Notes: generated from the sequence alone by a model not told the origin. A DNA stretch of 64,000 bases from Globodera rostochiensis (GCA_018350325.1 JAEVLN010000031.1:231472-295471); one strand, 5' to 3'; positions 9,651 through 19,659 are shown, counted from the first letter of the stretch. A program made the numbers and translations.

Positions 9651-9968
9651 AGGGTTGCCATTTTGCCCCGGAAACGTGGGATTTACCATCTTTTGGGATT
9701 CTTTTCCACGGTTTTGCAACGTTTTTTAAAGCTGGCACGTTTTCCACGTTTTGGGGTTTTTTGTCTCTTTTTCCCACCGTTTAGCCTCGAATGGACTTTC
9801 TTTCAATTTATTGGATATATTTTTAAAATTTGTAAACATTTCGACAATTTTGGATCAATTTTCTTTAACAAATTTTGTAAAATCTTAAAAAAATAATTTC
9901 GGCGGCGCCTCTCGGCGCCGCCAGACCTCTCCTATTCTCTAAAAAATCGACTTTTTCTGCCACCCCTG
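9650..9968. mobile_element. MITE-like element with CAGGG termini
   Basis: About 319 bp bounded by CAGGGTTGCCA on the left and, in reverse complement, CAGGGGTGGCA on the right (9 of 11 match). This resembles hAT-type terminal repeats. The interior repeats CCACGTTTTG/TTTTCCACG words and carries a perfect GGCGGCGCC hairpin at 9901-9922. No 8-bp target duplication is visible, so the ends are tentative. No transposase is encoded. Confidence 0.45.
9901..9922. repeat. perfect GC hairpin, shared motif
   Basis: GGCGGCGCC-TCTC-GGCGCCGCC forms a 9-bp perfect stem with a 4-nt loop. Nearly the same motif, with the same upstream TTTTGGATCAATTT words about 50 bp away, is found at 41409-41430. Confidence 0.75.
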
Positions 9969-10033
9969 AAAAAAAATTTTATGCTCTTATTCGAAATTTA
10001 TTTTTTGAAAAAATTCAATTGTCCATATTTAGC

Positions 10034-10047
10034 GGGGGGGGGGGGGG
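10034..10047 (+). repeat. poly-G tract (14 nt)
   Basis: An uninterrupted run of 14 G in very AT-rich sequence. Similar C/G runs occur at 8029-8040, 29217-29229 and 41939-41950. They may be G-quadruplex or assembly-error prone. Confidence 0.8.
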
Positions 10048-10149
10048 AGCGTTTAATCAATATTTGATGTTTTTTAGTCCATATAAATCTTGGCCCTACT
10101 TTTAATATACATTCTTTTTGTATAATTTTGGTAATTTGCTCTTTTTCAG

Positions 10150-10245
10150 CTGGGAGATCTTGCTCTGGTGCCTTTTCAAAACGACGACGTCATGTATGAC
10201 AATTGGGACGCTTTACTAAACAGCTTGAACAACCGATTGTCAATG
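10150..10245 (+). CDS. candidate internal exon
   Basis: A TTTTTCAG acceptor (10142-10149) is followed by exactly 32 codons (LGDLALVPFQNDDVMYDNWD...) and a GTGGGT donor at 10246, phase 0 at both ends. Base use is balanced (GC about 45%) with AT-rich flanks. It is acidic and looks like a globular segment. No homologue recognised. Confidence 0.6.
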
Positions 10246-10763
10246 GTGGGTTAATTCATTTTATGATTGAATTTATTTTAAAAATAAATGATCCCCAAAT
10301 AAGAAAAGTCAAGTCCAAACCAAATAAATATAAATTCTCTCAATAAAAAAAACCTAAGAAAAAAAGTTCAACAAATAGAATAAATAAACGGGAGCCAACA
10401 AGTCACGATTATTATTTTACAATATATATTGGTCTAATATTATTTATCATTGTTTCTTTAAATTTAACTATCAGACCATTCCCGCTCTCGCTGATTTAAA
10501 TGAATTAACATTTGCATTTATACAACTTATTAATATTGATTCTTGGCTAAAAAATTATTTTTGTTTAATTAGTAATAAATTTGAATTTAATATGAATTTT
10601 ATTTTTTTCAGCCTACATAATGATTTATTTTTCATTCGGTATTGCTCAAATTCGTGTTTAATCTCTTATGTTTTCTTTGATATTCTCTATTTTTAGGATT
10701 ATTATTTCCATATTGTTGTAGATTATATTTATGTTAGTTGTAAATATTTTTTTTGAAGATTAA

Positions 10764-10898
10764 ATGCCTTTGCTTATTTGTCTTTGGGACATTGAACTTG
10801 TTTGCGACGGAACCCCGCGTTGTATTGCTTGTTCATATAATTTTAATGTTAAATGGCCAACAAATGATAAAACAAATAAAATACCAATTAATTATTGA
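10764..10898 (+). CDS. ORF, unknown
   Basis: ATG 10764 starts 44 codons (MPLLICLWDIELVCDGTPRC...) ending at TGA 10896-10898. It contains four Cys in a C-x5-C-x2-C like spacing. A second plus frame overlaps it from the TTG at 10753 and continues to 11112. The real product may use this frame and then switch to the other through an intron; no clear donor/acceptor pair is visible. Confidence 0.35.
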   Translation: MPLLICLWDIELVCDGTPRCIACSYNFNVKWPTNDKTNKIPINY

Positions 10899-10938
10899 TT
10901 TAAAATATTTGATAAATAAGTCGATATTGATATTTAAG

Positions 10939-11112
10939 AATAAACACTTTACACAAACGCAAGTAGATCCTCAAAATTTTTGGTGGGTTTTTAATGGTTA
11001 TGAAACTTTTTTATGCATTGACCTAGATAAAAAAATTTACACTCTTGTCAACATGGAAAACAGCCTTTTCCAGCCTGGTGGAATAGAAATAATAAAAAAA
11101 CAAATTGTATAA
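10939..11112 (+). CDS. ORF / last exon, unknown
   Basis: An open standard-code frame with protein-like composition (QVDPQNFWWVFNGYETFL... then GGIEIIKKQIV) ends at TAA 11110-11112. It follows the frame at 10764 in a different phase. The direct repeat AATAAA at 10875 and 10939 would join the two in frame if 64 nt were removed. No family recognised. Confidence 0.4.
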   Translation, partial: NKHFTQTQVDPQNFWWVFNGYETFLCIDLDKKIYTLVNMENSLFQPGGIEIIKKQIV

Positions 11113-11124
11113 AAGCTAAAATGA

Positions 11125-11815
11125 TTCAACCGCTCATAAAATCACAAAACTTGCTTAATTGAAGTTTGCGACTATTAAGAAAAAATCTGGTTATAAACAA
11201 TTAAATAAGAAATAACATACACACTAATACAAATCGTAAAACGAGTTATAAAAAATAAAAAAAAAATAATATAAAGAATTTAAGAGGGAGAAATTCACGG
11301 TTAGTGTAAATTGACTAATACAAATAAAAAACAATTGTGTTTACTTGGTGACAAAACTATAAATAAAGAATAATTGACTAGGTAAACATTTTTATACACA
11401 TTTTATTGGAGTAGCATATTTAAATAAATTTTGAAGCTCAAAATTTTTTATTAAAAATAAATAAATAAATAACATTTATTGAATTATGTATTTCATTTGA
11501 CTTTAGCATGTTTTAAATTATATTTTTAAATAACTACACCCTAAACTATAAGTTGACTTAAAAATGTATTTTTTTAAAGAAAAATGGCAAAATCAACAAA
11601 AATACATAAATTATTAAATAAACTTAACAAATTCTATTGCATAGGTAATAATTTATTTTAATTAAAAAATATTCAAAAATAAATAAAAGTTATCAACTGT
11701 AAGGAAACGAGTTAAATTATATACATAAAGTACAAACGAATAATTAAAGCAATGAAATTGGCTTCACCAATAAAAAAAAACGAAATTTGTAGTTAGTTTA
11801 TTAACGACCTTAAAT
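11125..11815. other. AT-rich interval
   Basis: About 690 bp of 80% A+T with poly-A runs and AATAAA words. I see no exon, RNA gene or repeat in it. Confidence 0.6.
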
Positions 11816-11825
11816 TCATTTGTCG

Positions 11826-11893
11826 AAGTTTCAAGTGTGAACGACGTCGCAGATCGTCAAAGTGCCATTCAATCAGCCAAAGTGAGATGAACA
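11826..11893 (+). CDS. candidate exon
   Basis: An open frame reads FVEVSSVNDVADRQSAIQSAK and ends at a GTGAGA donor. The next AG downstream (TTTAAG, 11929-11934) would give a short intron of about 50 nt and add PRANQ before TAA. The acceptor for this exon is not clear. No family recognised. Confidence 0.4.
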
Positions 11894-11929
11894 AACACTT
11901 AAATTCGTAATTTTTGGCTTAATTGCAAT

Positions 11930-12000
11930 TTAAGCCGCGAGCGAATCAATAAGACGAAGTGCCTGTTGTACTTGAATAACCATTTTCAAGTATGAGATGT
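11930..12000 (+). CDS. coding-like island after a short intron
   Basis: A GC-richer patch after TTTAAG. One frame reads RERINKTKCLLYLNNHFQ up to a GTATGA donor; another, in phase with the preceding exon, gives PRANQ and then TAA. Which one is real cannot be decided by eye. Confidence 0.25.
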
Positions 12001-12054
12001 TAAAATCTTTAATTTAATAGTTAAATTCAATAAAAAATACTGAAAATATGTGCA

Positions 12055-12160
12055 TTACATATGAACTCAAGACAGTGAACGCCACGCAAAATTATAAAGC
12101 TTTTTGTGTATGTTCTGCCGACTTACAAAACTTTTTTTTAAAGCCGACATCTTTAACATA
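12055..12160 (+). CDS. short ORF
   Basis: An in-frame ATG opens MCITYELKTVNATQNYKAFC... and runs about 37 codons under the standard code, reaching TAA near 12160. Moderately GC-rich at the start. No splice signals clear. Unknown. Confidence 0.25.
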
Positions 12161-12221
12161 AGATATAAATATAAAGTTTACTTAATAATTCTAAGAATAT
12201 TTTTGTATTAACATATATTGA

Positions 12222-12290
12222 TCAATGAGCGTGGATCAGCTGCTGTGTAGTTCAAACTATCAGATGTGCGCGTAGTCGATGGAAGACCTT
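12222..12290 (-). CDS. coding-like island, strand unresolved
   Basis: The minus strand reads KGLPSTTRTSDSLNYTAADP without a stop. The plus strand has MSVDQLLCSSNYQMCA up to TAG inside the GC-rich patch. No canonical splice site at either edge. Confidence 0.25.
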
Positions 12291-12754
12291 TTTAAATATA
12301 TCTAAATAACAGATTATTTTATCTATAAAAAATAAGGGATATAACATTGCATCTATTTGATTTGTTTAAGCTGGAACGCTTTAAGCATAATGAATGAATA
12401 AAACTAAATAAACATTATGTTGTTGATAGTATAAATTTACAAATATATGTACTTCGTAGTTATAAGGAAATAAACGTGCATACAAATATTTATTAACTGC
12501 TCTTTTTACAGTACTTACTTACAAAAAAAGCAATTGATTATAACGTTTCACAATGCAAAAAAAAACAATGAATTATAATAATTCCTATTAAAAATTAATT
12601 AACAAAAACAAAACTACTTAAAAAGAAAGTGATTCACATATTGTATTTTAATAACACACAACACAATGAATTAATTAAAAAATATATATTAATAATAACT
12701 ACAAATGCTAATTATTAACGGGAAATTAAAATAATAGGTTACACTTTAATTAAA

Positions 12755-12835
12755 ATATTAGACTAGATCAAATTGACGCCTGCGCAGATCGTTTAGCTCC
12801 GCGTTCCAAATTTCTTACGGCATATACCCATTTTA
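12755..12835 (+). CDS. candidate last exon
   Basis: After an ATATTAG acceptor-like site the frame LDQIDACADRLAPRSKFLTA... runs to TAA where AT-rich sequence begins. Other frames on both strands are also open. Unknown function. Confidence 0.3.
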
Positions 12836-13073
12836 ATTAATCGATTTACGAAAAATTGTACTGAGAATAATACCAAACAAATTTGAACCCTTAAACGCAG
12901 AGTACAAAAAACTTGTATTCACAAAAACTTTTGAAACCTTTCATAAAAATAAACCGATAGATTTTCAAGCTATAAATATCTTAAGTTACACAAATTATCC
13001 ATGAAAGTATATATCAAATAAAGAATAAAACAGTCATTCATTTTTGCTGTCGTTATTTGTATCTTTATTGAAA

Positions 13074-13102
13074 TCAAGCTTGGATTCCAGTGCTCGCAAA
13101 CG
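13074..13102 (+). repeat. exon-like inverted pair, left copy
   Basis: The words CAAGCTTGGATTCCAG and TGCTCGCAAA occur here. A reverse-complement copy with one change (GGATTC to GAATTC) is at 18174-18203. In the frame SSL(D/N)SSARK both copies are open; a third frame is broken in one copy. Confidence 0.6.
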
Positions 13103-13104
13103 CA

Positions 13105-13745
13105 TTTATATTTATTAAATTTAATTTATTGTTAACCAAAATAAAAAAAGATTTCACAAACTAACTAATCAGCGATGATTAACTTATAAAATTTATTTGC
13201 AAATCAAAATATATTTATCATAAAAAGATAAACCAAAACTATTGTGAAATGTAAAATAGTAAAAATTAAAGATATAAAAATGAAAGACTAAAAAAACTAA
13301 AATGTGTTAGGATGGTTAAAACATAATTTGTATTTATTTTATTTTTCTATAAATCCGTATCTGCTTAATTTAATTTAATTTGAATGATATGCAAATAACC
13401 TCAAATGTACGAATTATTTCCAATATTAAATTATAAAAGTATGTTCAAAACAGTGACACCATTTATTATTTTCAAATATCAAAAAAATCCAATAAAAAAT
13501 TAATGTAATAAAAAATATATTTTTAAGAATTAATACAAAAAATGAGAACAAAAAATCTTACAACTATAAAATTGTTGGAAGAGGTTTTTTCTTGCCGGTG
13601 CGAAATCGCGTTAATACAAAAAACGACAATTTTGTCGAAATAAAATAATTTGTTGTTTAAAATGAAATAGCTCAATATTATTCAAAATCATAAAAATAAA
13701 TTTCACACCTTATAATAGAAGATTGAACAAAGTTAGCAAAAAAAG
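13105..13745. other. AT-rich interval
   Basis: Mostly A/T, with one small GC-richer spot near 13580-13600 (TTGCCGGTGCGAAATCGCG). That spot reads openly in more than one frame without splice sites. Nothing firm. Confidence 0.5.
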
Positions 13746-13748
13746 ATA

Positions 13749-13853
13749 ATGGACCTTCATTTGTCTGAATCCTTGCATCGGGCGAATGCTTCTGCCGTCC
13801 AACCTGCCTTCCGAGAAATAATTCATCAGTTCGTGGAGAATACGGTCACGATT
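13749..13853 (+). CDS. candidate first exon
   Basis: An ATG opens exactly 35 codons (MDLHLSESLHRANASAVQPA...) ending at a GTAAAT donor at 13854, phase 0. GC is about 47%. The minus strand is also open across the patch (RILHELMNYFSEGRLDG) but has no AG acceptor upstream, which favours the plus strand. No homologue recognised. Confidence 0.45.
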
Positions 13854-13859
13854 GTAAAT

Positions 13860-15130
13860 CAAGGATATTTGCAAAATTATTTATAATAAATTTAAAATCT
13901 ATTTAAACTATCAAAACATAAAAAAATTAAAATTTTTACTCAATTACAACTTTATTGAAATAATTTATTTATGCGTGAATCTATGCACAAATATGCGATT
14001 TGTTTACTTTTGAAATGAAAACTTCAAATAATTTCAATTTTATGAATACAAATCAATTATATTTGCAAATATCATTTTATAACATTTATATATATATAAA
14101 TTGTAAAAATGTAAACCAAAAATTAAAAAACAAAATATTAATTAAAATCAGTCAAAGTAAGATAAGATCTAATAAAAATAATGATAACAAAATAATGAAT
14201 TTTTGTAATTATTTATATATATGAAGATTATGCTGTAAACACTTGATATAAGAAATTAGATGATAGCATTATATGTGCTGTATAATATATTCTTCTTTCT
14301 TAAGTTTTTATATATTGACTAACGTTGCGCAAAGCAAAAAAGTTTCTAACTATGTCTTCAACTTATACATTATATTTGAATTAGAATAATCTAATAAGAA
14401 AAAAGTTCCGATCTGGCGAATGTATTGGCAAGTGGGGTTATATTAATTAAGAATTTAATAATGTTATTAACATTAATAAAATTTTTAAATTGTGTAAAAA
14501 ACGCACAAAAAAATCAAGAGTGTATGACTTCATTACTTTATAAACGGCACGCAAAATATTTATAGAAAATATATTTACAAATATGTCAATATTATTTAAA
14601 TGTATAAAATCATAAATAAAAATAGTGAAACTACAAAATTTGAAGAATGAATAATATTGCCGAAATAAAGACCAAACGATTAAATATTAATATGCAAATA
14701 AGAGAGCAGAAATTAACTATTGTTGAAATAATTAAATAGACAAGTTACATCAAAGGACTCTCTTAGTTCTACATGTTTTTTAAAGTGAATAAAAAGTATT
14801 AACGAATTATGAGAGCAAAATGTTTTTAACAATAATGTGTATTCAAATTAAAAAATTTAATTACAATATTGACAATATAAGAAAGCGGGAAAGAGTTAAG
14901 GCGGAATATTGTATAGGTATTTTAAAAATTTTTTATACTTGACAAAATTATTTTGCTAAAATTTTGAATTAACTGATATTACTGGTTCAAGATTTAAATA
15001 TTTATTTTGTTTATTTATTTGCAGAATTAATTCAGCTGTTTATATAACTGTTTTAATCCTTTATTTTTGCTAAATTATTATTAAAATGTTGTGTTGCTTA
15101 AATATCATGAGTTTAAATAATTAAATAAAC
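13860..15130. other. AT-rich interval
   Basis: About 1.3 kb of over 80% A+T with scattered weak GC-richer spots (14335-14345, 14400-14435). A 74-codon frame at 14000-14224 is almost entirely Asn/Ile/Lys/Tyr, as expected from AT-rich noise. I see no convincing gene. Confidence 0.5.
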
Positions 15131-15134
15131 TTAC

Positions 15135-15290
15135 TGTTTTATTAATTTTTAATTGTTGCATTAACGAGGTGATTGTGAGTGCATCACGGTGTTCCTCTCT
15201 TGCTAAAACACGTCTGCATTCGAACTCCACGTTTTGAGATGCAAATTTGGAATCATATATGCAAACGACTTGATTTCGGTGCCGTATATT
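15135..15290 (-). CDS. candidate exon
   Basis: The minus frame NVEFECRRVLAREEHRDAL... continues through the GC-rich patch and ends at a perfect GTAAGT donor (plus 15129-15134). An overlapping minus frame reads KIIYGTEIKSFAYMIPNLHL from a GGCAG acceptor (plus 15298-15302) up to a TAG. The first covers the GC-rich part better and has purine-rich first codon positions. Unknown family. Confidence 0.4.
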
Positions 15291-15822
15291 ATTTTACCTG
15301 CCAATATGTTCTGATAAATTAACTATTAAAATATAAATTAAAAGATGTTTAATAAAAAACAAAAGCACGAAATTGTTATATTTTAAATACCAAAGAAAAA
15401 ATTAATGAACAGAAAAATTGAAAACATAAAAACATAAAAACAGCCAAAAAAAGATTTATACCCTATTTATAAGAATCGAATGCTGATAAAAAATAAAATG
15501 ATTTTTAAAGCAATTTTGTTTAACAAAATCTCAAATATCCAATGATTAAAAAACGACACATATTGTTTATGGACAAATAATTTTCGTCAAATAATTCTGA
15601 TTAAAAATTAACCACTAAAATCAATAAATAATTTTTTTTATTTAAAAGTTTAATGCTTCTTTGTCAAATATAACAAAACCAATAAATATATTTAAAAGAC
15701 AAATTTTAAACGGAAAAAACCTTCAATACACATATCACAGATGGATAGATGCGAGCCATATTCAAGACTATAATAAATAATTTATGTATTAATAATCTAA
15801 AATAAAACAAGGATTCTAACAG

Positions 15823-15912
15823 CTGATGGATCACTCGTATGACTCGCTCAGATATTACGAAGACGGAAAAGTTTCAGCTGATGTGATTTTGAGCCAGTAC
15901 ACTATTCAATAA
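15823..15912 (+). CDS. candidate last exon
   Basis: A TTCTAACAG acceptor (15814-15822) precedes 29 codons (LMDHSYDSLRYYEDGKVSAD...) ending at TAA 15910-15912. It could instead end at a GTACAC donor at 15898. GC about 43% in AT-rich flanks. It looks like a well-folded segment. No homologue recognised. Confidence 0.5.
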   Translation: MMDHSYDSLRYYEDGKVSADVILSQYTIQ

Positions 15913-15914
15913 TG

Positions 15915-16835
15915 AAAGAAATAAAAAGAAAATCTTTCCCGAAATTGTGAAAATCAACTAATAAAATGGGTCATGTAAAAACTAATAAAACTGAACAAAC
16001 AGAGAAGGAACTTAATTCCTCGACCATGTTAAATAACATTTTAATGATTACATTCTAACAACAAAAATATAAAATTATATTACTAAAAATTTATAATAAA
16101 CAAAATATATAAATTTAACAAATTTGCAAAAAACTCTAACAAAAGTTTTCATGTGAACTTAACTATAATAGTCAATAAACCAAAAAAAAGCACAGGTTTA
16201 TTTCCAACTGATAAAAAGCTACACATAAAATAATACCATAATTATTTATAAATACAAATAAAGCTAGTACCAAAAATAATGTGAATTTTATCTGTTCTTT
16301 TGCCAGTTCAAAATAATAGCAATTCAAACGGCTGATTAAATAGTAAGTTGCTTTTAGCAACTTAAACTAAATTATACTGTATTTTTAAATTTGATAAAAT
16401 AATCAACTAAAAAATTATTTTCACAAGGATGACAGAAATGAAGACGGATCTTGAGCGGGACATCATAAAAATCAATTACAGGTGAAAAGAGATACAATTT
16501 TAAATTGTTTTGAAAAATGCTAAACTGTTTTTGATACAGTAAAAAAGCAAGATAAAAATTATTCTAAAACATAAAAGCTCAAAAAACTAAATCAAAAATA
16601 AAAATTTGTTTTTTAATTTAGACATTTATAAAATGGAAATAAAGCAATGTATAACACACAATTATTATTTTTTAGAGAATTTCAACATAAAACAATACAA
16701 AATTTGATGTTAGATTTTGGCAACAGGCATCAACTCCAATTAATTTAACAATAAGATTTTGCCTCCACTTTGACCTTAGATTTTTAATTTATTTATAACG
16801 TGTTTTAAATTTACTTTTCTTGTTTCGGATTTTTT
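15915..16835. other. AT-rich interval
   Basis: About 80% A+T. A weak GC-richer spot at 16428-16480 (GATGACAGAAATGAAGACGG) reads MTEMKTDLERDI on the plus strand without splice sites. No firm feature. Confidence 0.5.
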
Positions 16836-16845
16836 TGTAAAAAAA

Positions 16846-17046
16846 GTGGTTAGCTTTCAAATGGTTTGTTTCTTAAAGTATTATTGCTGCAATTCGGCAA
16901 GTGACGCCAAGCAGAACTTGTATCTTTATATTCAGCAATCAGCAGAAACGAGTTCCGAAAGGGTTGAGTTATGCGTATGCAGTTTTTATAATTCACCAAT
17001 TTATTTTAAAATAAAATATTTTTCAAATATTTTTTATTTAAATTAA
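16846..17046 (+). CDS. ORF, unknown
   Basis: An open standard-code frame of about 66 codons, GC-richer in the middle (SASDAKQNLYLYIQQSAETS, then SERVELCVCSF), ends at TAA 17044-17046. It begins at a GTG, so it is more likely an exon entered through an acceptor that I cannot place than a complete gene. Unknown. Confidence 0.35.
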   Translation: MVSFQMVCFLKYYCCNSASDAKQNLYLYIQQSAETSSERVELCVCSFYNSPIYFKIKYFSNIFYLN

Positions 17047-17480
17047 AGATTTATCAAATTTATAAGCATTGTTTTTATAATAATATTTTCGAAATTTTTG
17101 CTGCATTATTTACAAACTTTCTATTGATAGGTGCTTAATTTCATCGGGTGAATAGGGTAAGATCGTATTTATTTTGAATATTCTGAAATTTGTTTTTGAT
17201 AAAAATTTGTTCTTTTATTTAAATAAATGTATAGCCAATCGCACATTTTTGTTTTGTCATCTTTCCCATTCAAAAATTTATATTAATACATTTTTTTCAT
17301 CGCTTATAAATTAACACTTTGTCGTTTTACGGAGCATAGAGACGGTTTCCTAATTATACTTTTATAATTTAAGTTTTTTTCTGAAAGTAAAAATAAATAA
17401 AAGAAATTATCTGGTGAGTTAACAATTATTTTATTGAGTTTTGTTTTCTAATATTGAAAATAAATTTATTTCCATTTAAC

Positions 17481-17506
17481 ATGGGGCAATACAACTTTAC
17501 ATTGCT
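17481..17506 (+). CDS. first exon of a two-exon mini gene
   Basis: ATG 17481 encodes MGQYNFTL plus 2 nt and is followed by a perfect GTAAGT donor at 17507. The intron runs 17507-17580 (74 nt) and ends in the pyrimidine-rich acceptor CCTCCCTTTGTAG. Spliced to 17581-17650 it stays in frame and gives a 31-residue peptide. Confidence 0.5.
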
Positions 17507-17580
17507 GTAAGTAGCATTTTTAAATATTTATATAAAACATTTTTCTAATTTTACTCTTTGCTTTGTTCCTCCCTTTGTAG

Positions 17581-17650
17581 ACGGGCTCTTGCAAAGTTTT
17601 CGTGTGAACTATGTAGTTTCCGCCAATTTTTTTCTAGAACTATTGTTTGA
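17581..17650 (+). CDS. second exon of a two-exon mini gene
   Basis: In the phase set by exon 17481-17506 this reads LRALAKFSCELCSFRQFFSR... to TGA 17648-17650. AATAAA overlaps the stop (17650-17655), a plausible polyadenylation signal. The peptide is basic and Cys-containing. It may be a real small gene or the ends of a larger one. The splice signals are among the best in the window. Confidence 0.5.
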
Positions 17651-18173
17651 ATAAAACTTTCGTTTATTTTTGTTTTTTATTTAATTTTTTTCATCGGCTT
17701 ACTCCATGACATTGCATTTATCTTTTGTGTTAAAGCTGAAGTTTAAGCATTTCTCAGTAGTTTTATTGATAGAATGTAAAATCATTACTTTGTCGTTGTC
17801 AGTTTATTAATGATAACAATAGCTGTCTTAGTTGAGACTAAAGTTTTGATATCATTTAGTTGCGTTTTATTGAAACTTATAAAAGTAGCCACCAAACTGA
17901 ATTTTGCCTCAACCAACTAATCGTTATTTTTTTTTTTGCCTATCTTTAAAAAACTGAAAATAAATCTATTACTCAATTAAATAGATTTTGCCGTTCGGTA
18001 CTTAGTTGGTACGCAATTATAGTATAAATAATAAAGAAACAAACTATTTTCCATATTGGATTTAAATGATAATTTTGGATTTAATTTTTGATGTAATTGT
18101 AACATTTATTTAAATAAAGATATAATTTTTTAATGCCCTGTTAAGTTTAATGTTTTGATTCGGTTAAATTTTG

Positions 18174-18203
18174 TTTTGCGAGCACTGGAATTCAAGCTTG
18201 AAG
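18174..18203 (-). repeat. exon-like inverted pair, right copy
   Basis: Reverse-complement partner of 13074-13102, about 5.1 kb away, with one internal substitution over roughly 27 bases. Short, but non-AT-rich and therefore unlikely by chance. Confidence 0.6.
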
Positions 18204-18241
18204 ATTGAGATTTCTATATAGTTAACTTATTTTTTGTTTTT

Positions 18242-18375
18242 CAAAATAATTAGCAGTTATTTTATATTATTAATTGGGCATGCGTAAATTAAATATTTTT
18301 TATTATTTCAAAATAAATAGCAGTTGTTTTATATAATTAATTGGGCATGCGTAAATTAAATATTTTTTATTATCA
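18242..18375. repeat. tandem duplication, ~66 bp x2
   Basis: Two adjacent copies of an AT-rich unit of 65-66 bp containing AATTGGGCATGCGTAAATT (starts at 18242 and 18308), with a third start at 18373. Copies differ at a few positions. Confidence 0.85.
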
Positions 18376-18415
18376 AAATAATGTAAAGTTTTGGTTTTAA
18401 AAATTTTTACATTAG

Positions 18416-18523
18416 GAGAAGGGCATTGAGACAACCCAGCTGAATGAGATTTATAAAATGATTGTATTACGTTTTCATGGAAGGACTCATATACCTGCTC
18501 GTCTTTTGGGTGTGTTGGCATAA
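18416..18523 (+). CDS. candidate last exon
   Basis: A TTTTTACATTAG acceptor (ends 18415) precedes 35 codons (EKGIETTQLNEIYKMIVLRF..., HGRTHIPARLLGVLA) ending at TAA 18521-18523. The opposite strand also has a 72-codon frame starting MPTHPKDEQVYESF with a weak GTAAAA donor. The plus reading has the better acceptor and composition. No family recognised. Confidence 0.5.
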   Translation, partial: EKGIETTQLNEIYKMIVLRFHGRTHIPARLLGVLA

Positions 18524-19017
18524 AAACTCATACATAATGCAACCGGGTTCAAATGTAAACGAGCTCGGACGCGATTACAGAAAAGATTATTACAAATAAA
18601 AGTAAAATATTATTATAAATTTTCATATTTAAAAAATTGCATGCGCATAAAAGAATATTTTTCTTATCCATTATATTAATTTACTTTCTCTAAACAAAAA
18701 CTTATTTGGAAATTTTGCTTAACGCCCAGTTTTTTTATTTTTCACTGCATTTCAAGTATACATCAAGATTGAGTCAGTGAAGCAAAAGTTATTAAAGTAT
18801 TTTACCAAAAACTCTGAAATCGTATTCTACAAAATACATCCATCAGACAAATTAATTTATTTGTATTCTAATTTATTCCTTAAAATGATATTTTGTTGAT
18901 AGAAATCATATAGGTAATTTTCATCATATTTTTTTGAAATTATTTTTTATTTTTGTTTAAAAGTAAATTGTTTGTAATGCCTTTTAGAGCAGTTAAGTAC
19001 TGATCGATAACAAAATT

Positions 19018-19308
19018 TTAGTTTAAAAAATAAACCTTATAAATTTCATTCATTAAACAATTGACAGTTGGGCCAGGTTTGCTTTTTATGTTACCTGCCA
19101 TATTATTGATTTTTTTTTGAAATTCTTTTGATTTTTGATAAATGTTAGGAGTTGAATTAAAATTTTTTTCTTTTGAACTTTTTTGTTCACGAGAGTTTGA
19201 AGTTAGTCTTGTGTTCTTCCTTGAACAGGTGTCTTTTTTTGATCCACCCGACCCATCTGTCTCCTTGAGCCGTAGGTGCAACAATGTCAAATTTCTTAGC
19301 AACAACAT
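19018..19308 (-). CDS. Lys/Ser-rich ORF, strand unresolved
   Basis: A 96-codon minus frame rich in Lys, Ser, Asn and Glu (KETDGSGGSKKDTCSRKN...), typical of a disordered region, ends at TAA. A second minus frame over the GC-rich part reads FDIVAPTAQGDRWVGWIKKR to TGA, and a 103-codon plus frame (19142-19453) overlaps. One of these is probably coding; the minus strand is favoured. Confidence 0.35.
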   Translation of the reverse strand: MLLLRNLTLLHLRLKETDGSGGSKKDTCSRKNTRLTSNSREQKSSKEKNFNSTPNIYQKSKEFQKKINNMAGNIKSKPGPTVNCLMNEIYKVYFLN

Positions 19309-19454
19309 TTGCGCTTTTATTTTATTTTATTTTATTCATATTTTATTATTTTTAATGCAATTTAAAATTATAATATCAGATTCATTACCAAATTTTTTAT
19401 CATTAGACATTTTTGATTTGTTAGGCAATTTAAAATCATCTGTTAAATTTTAAG

Positions 19455-19655
19455 CGCATCAAATTAGCCCGGGTTCTGGCCGAAAGTTTTTGCTCCCGAC
19501 TCCAGGTCGAGAGTTGGCATCGGCAAATTTTCTTTTCAAAGGCGGAACTCGCGCAGTTGAGTGCGCGTGTGGTGAACATCGTAGTTTCCTTGGCGAATGG
19601 CATCAGCCCGGTCCTCCTAGAAACTTGTGATCTTCGTGATCTGCAGTTTGCTTAG
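19455..19655 (+). CDS. ORF / exon, unknown
   Basis: 66 codons open in a 50% GC stretch, where stops should be frequent: LARVLAESFCSRLQ..., AELAQLSARVVNIVVSLANG, ending at TAG 19653-19655. Alternating hydrophobic positions suggest helices. The entry site is probably the TTTTAAG at 19448-19454. No homologue recognised. Confidence 0.5.
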   Translation, partial: RIKLARVLAESFCSRLQVESWHRQIFFSKAELAQLSARVVNIVVSLANGISPVLLETCDLRDLQFA

Positions 19656-19659
19656 TACA

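Noticed and set aside
9650..9968. 8-bp target-site duplication expected for a hAT element
   Set aside because: Bases flanking the proposed ends do not match, so the class assignment stays tentative.
14000..14224. 74-codon Asn/Ile/Lys-rich frame
   Set aside because: Low-complexity AT-rich translation with no supporting signal.
16172..16360. 62-codon minus frame
   Set aside because: AT-rich, with one modest GC spot and no splice site. Not convincing.
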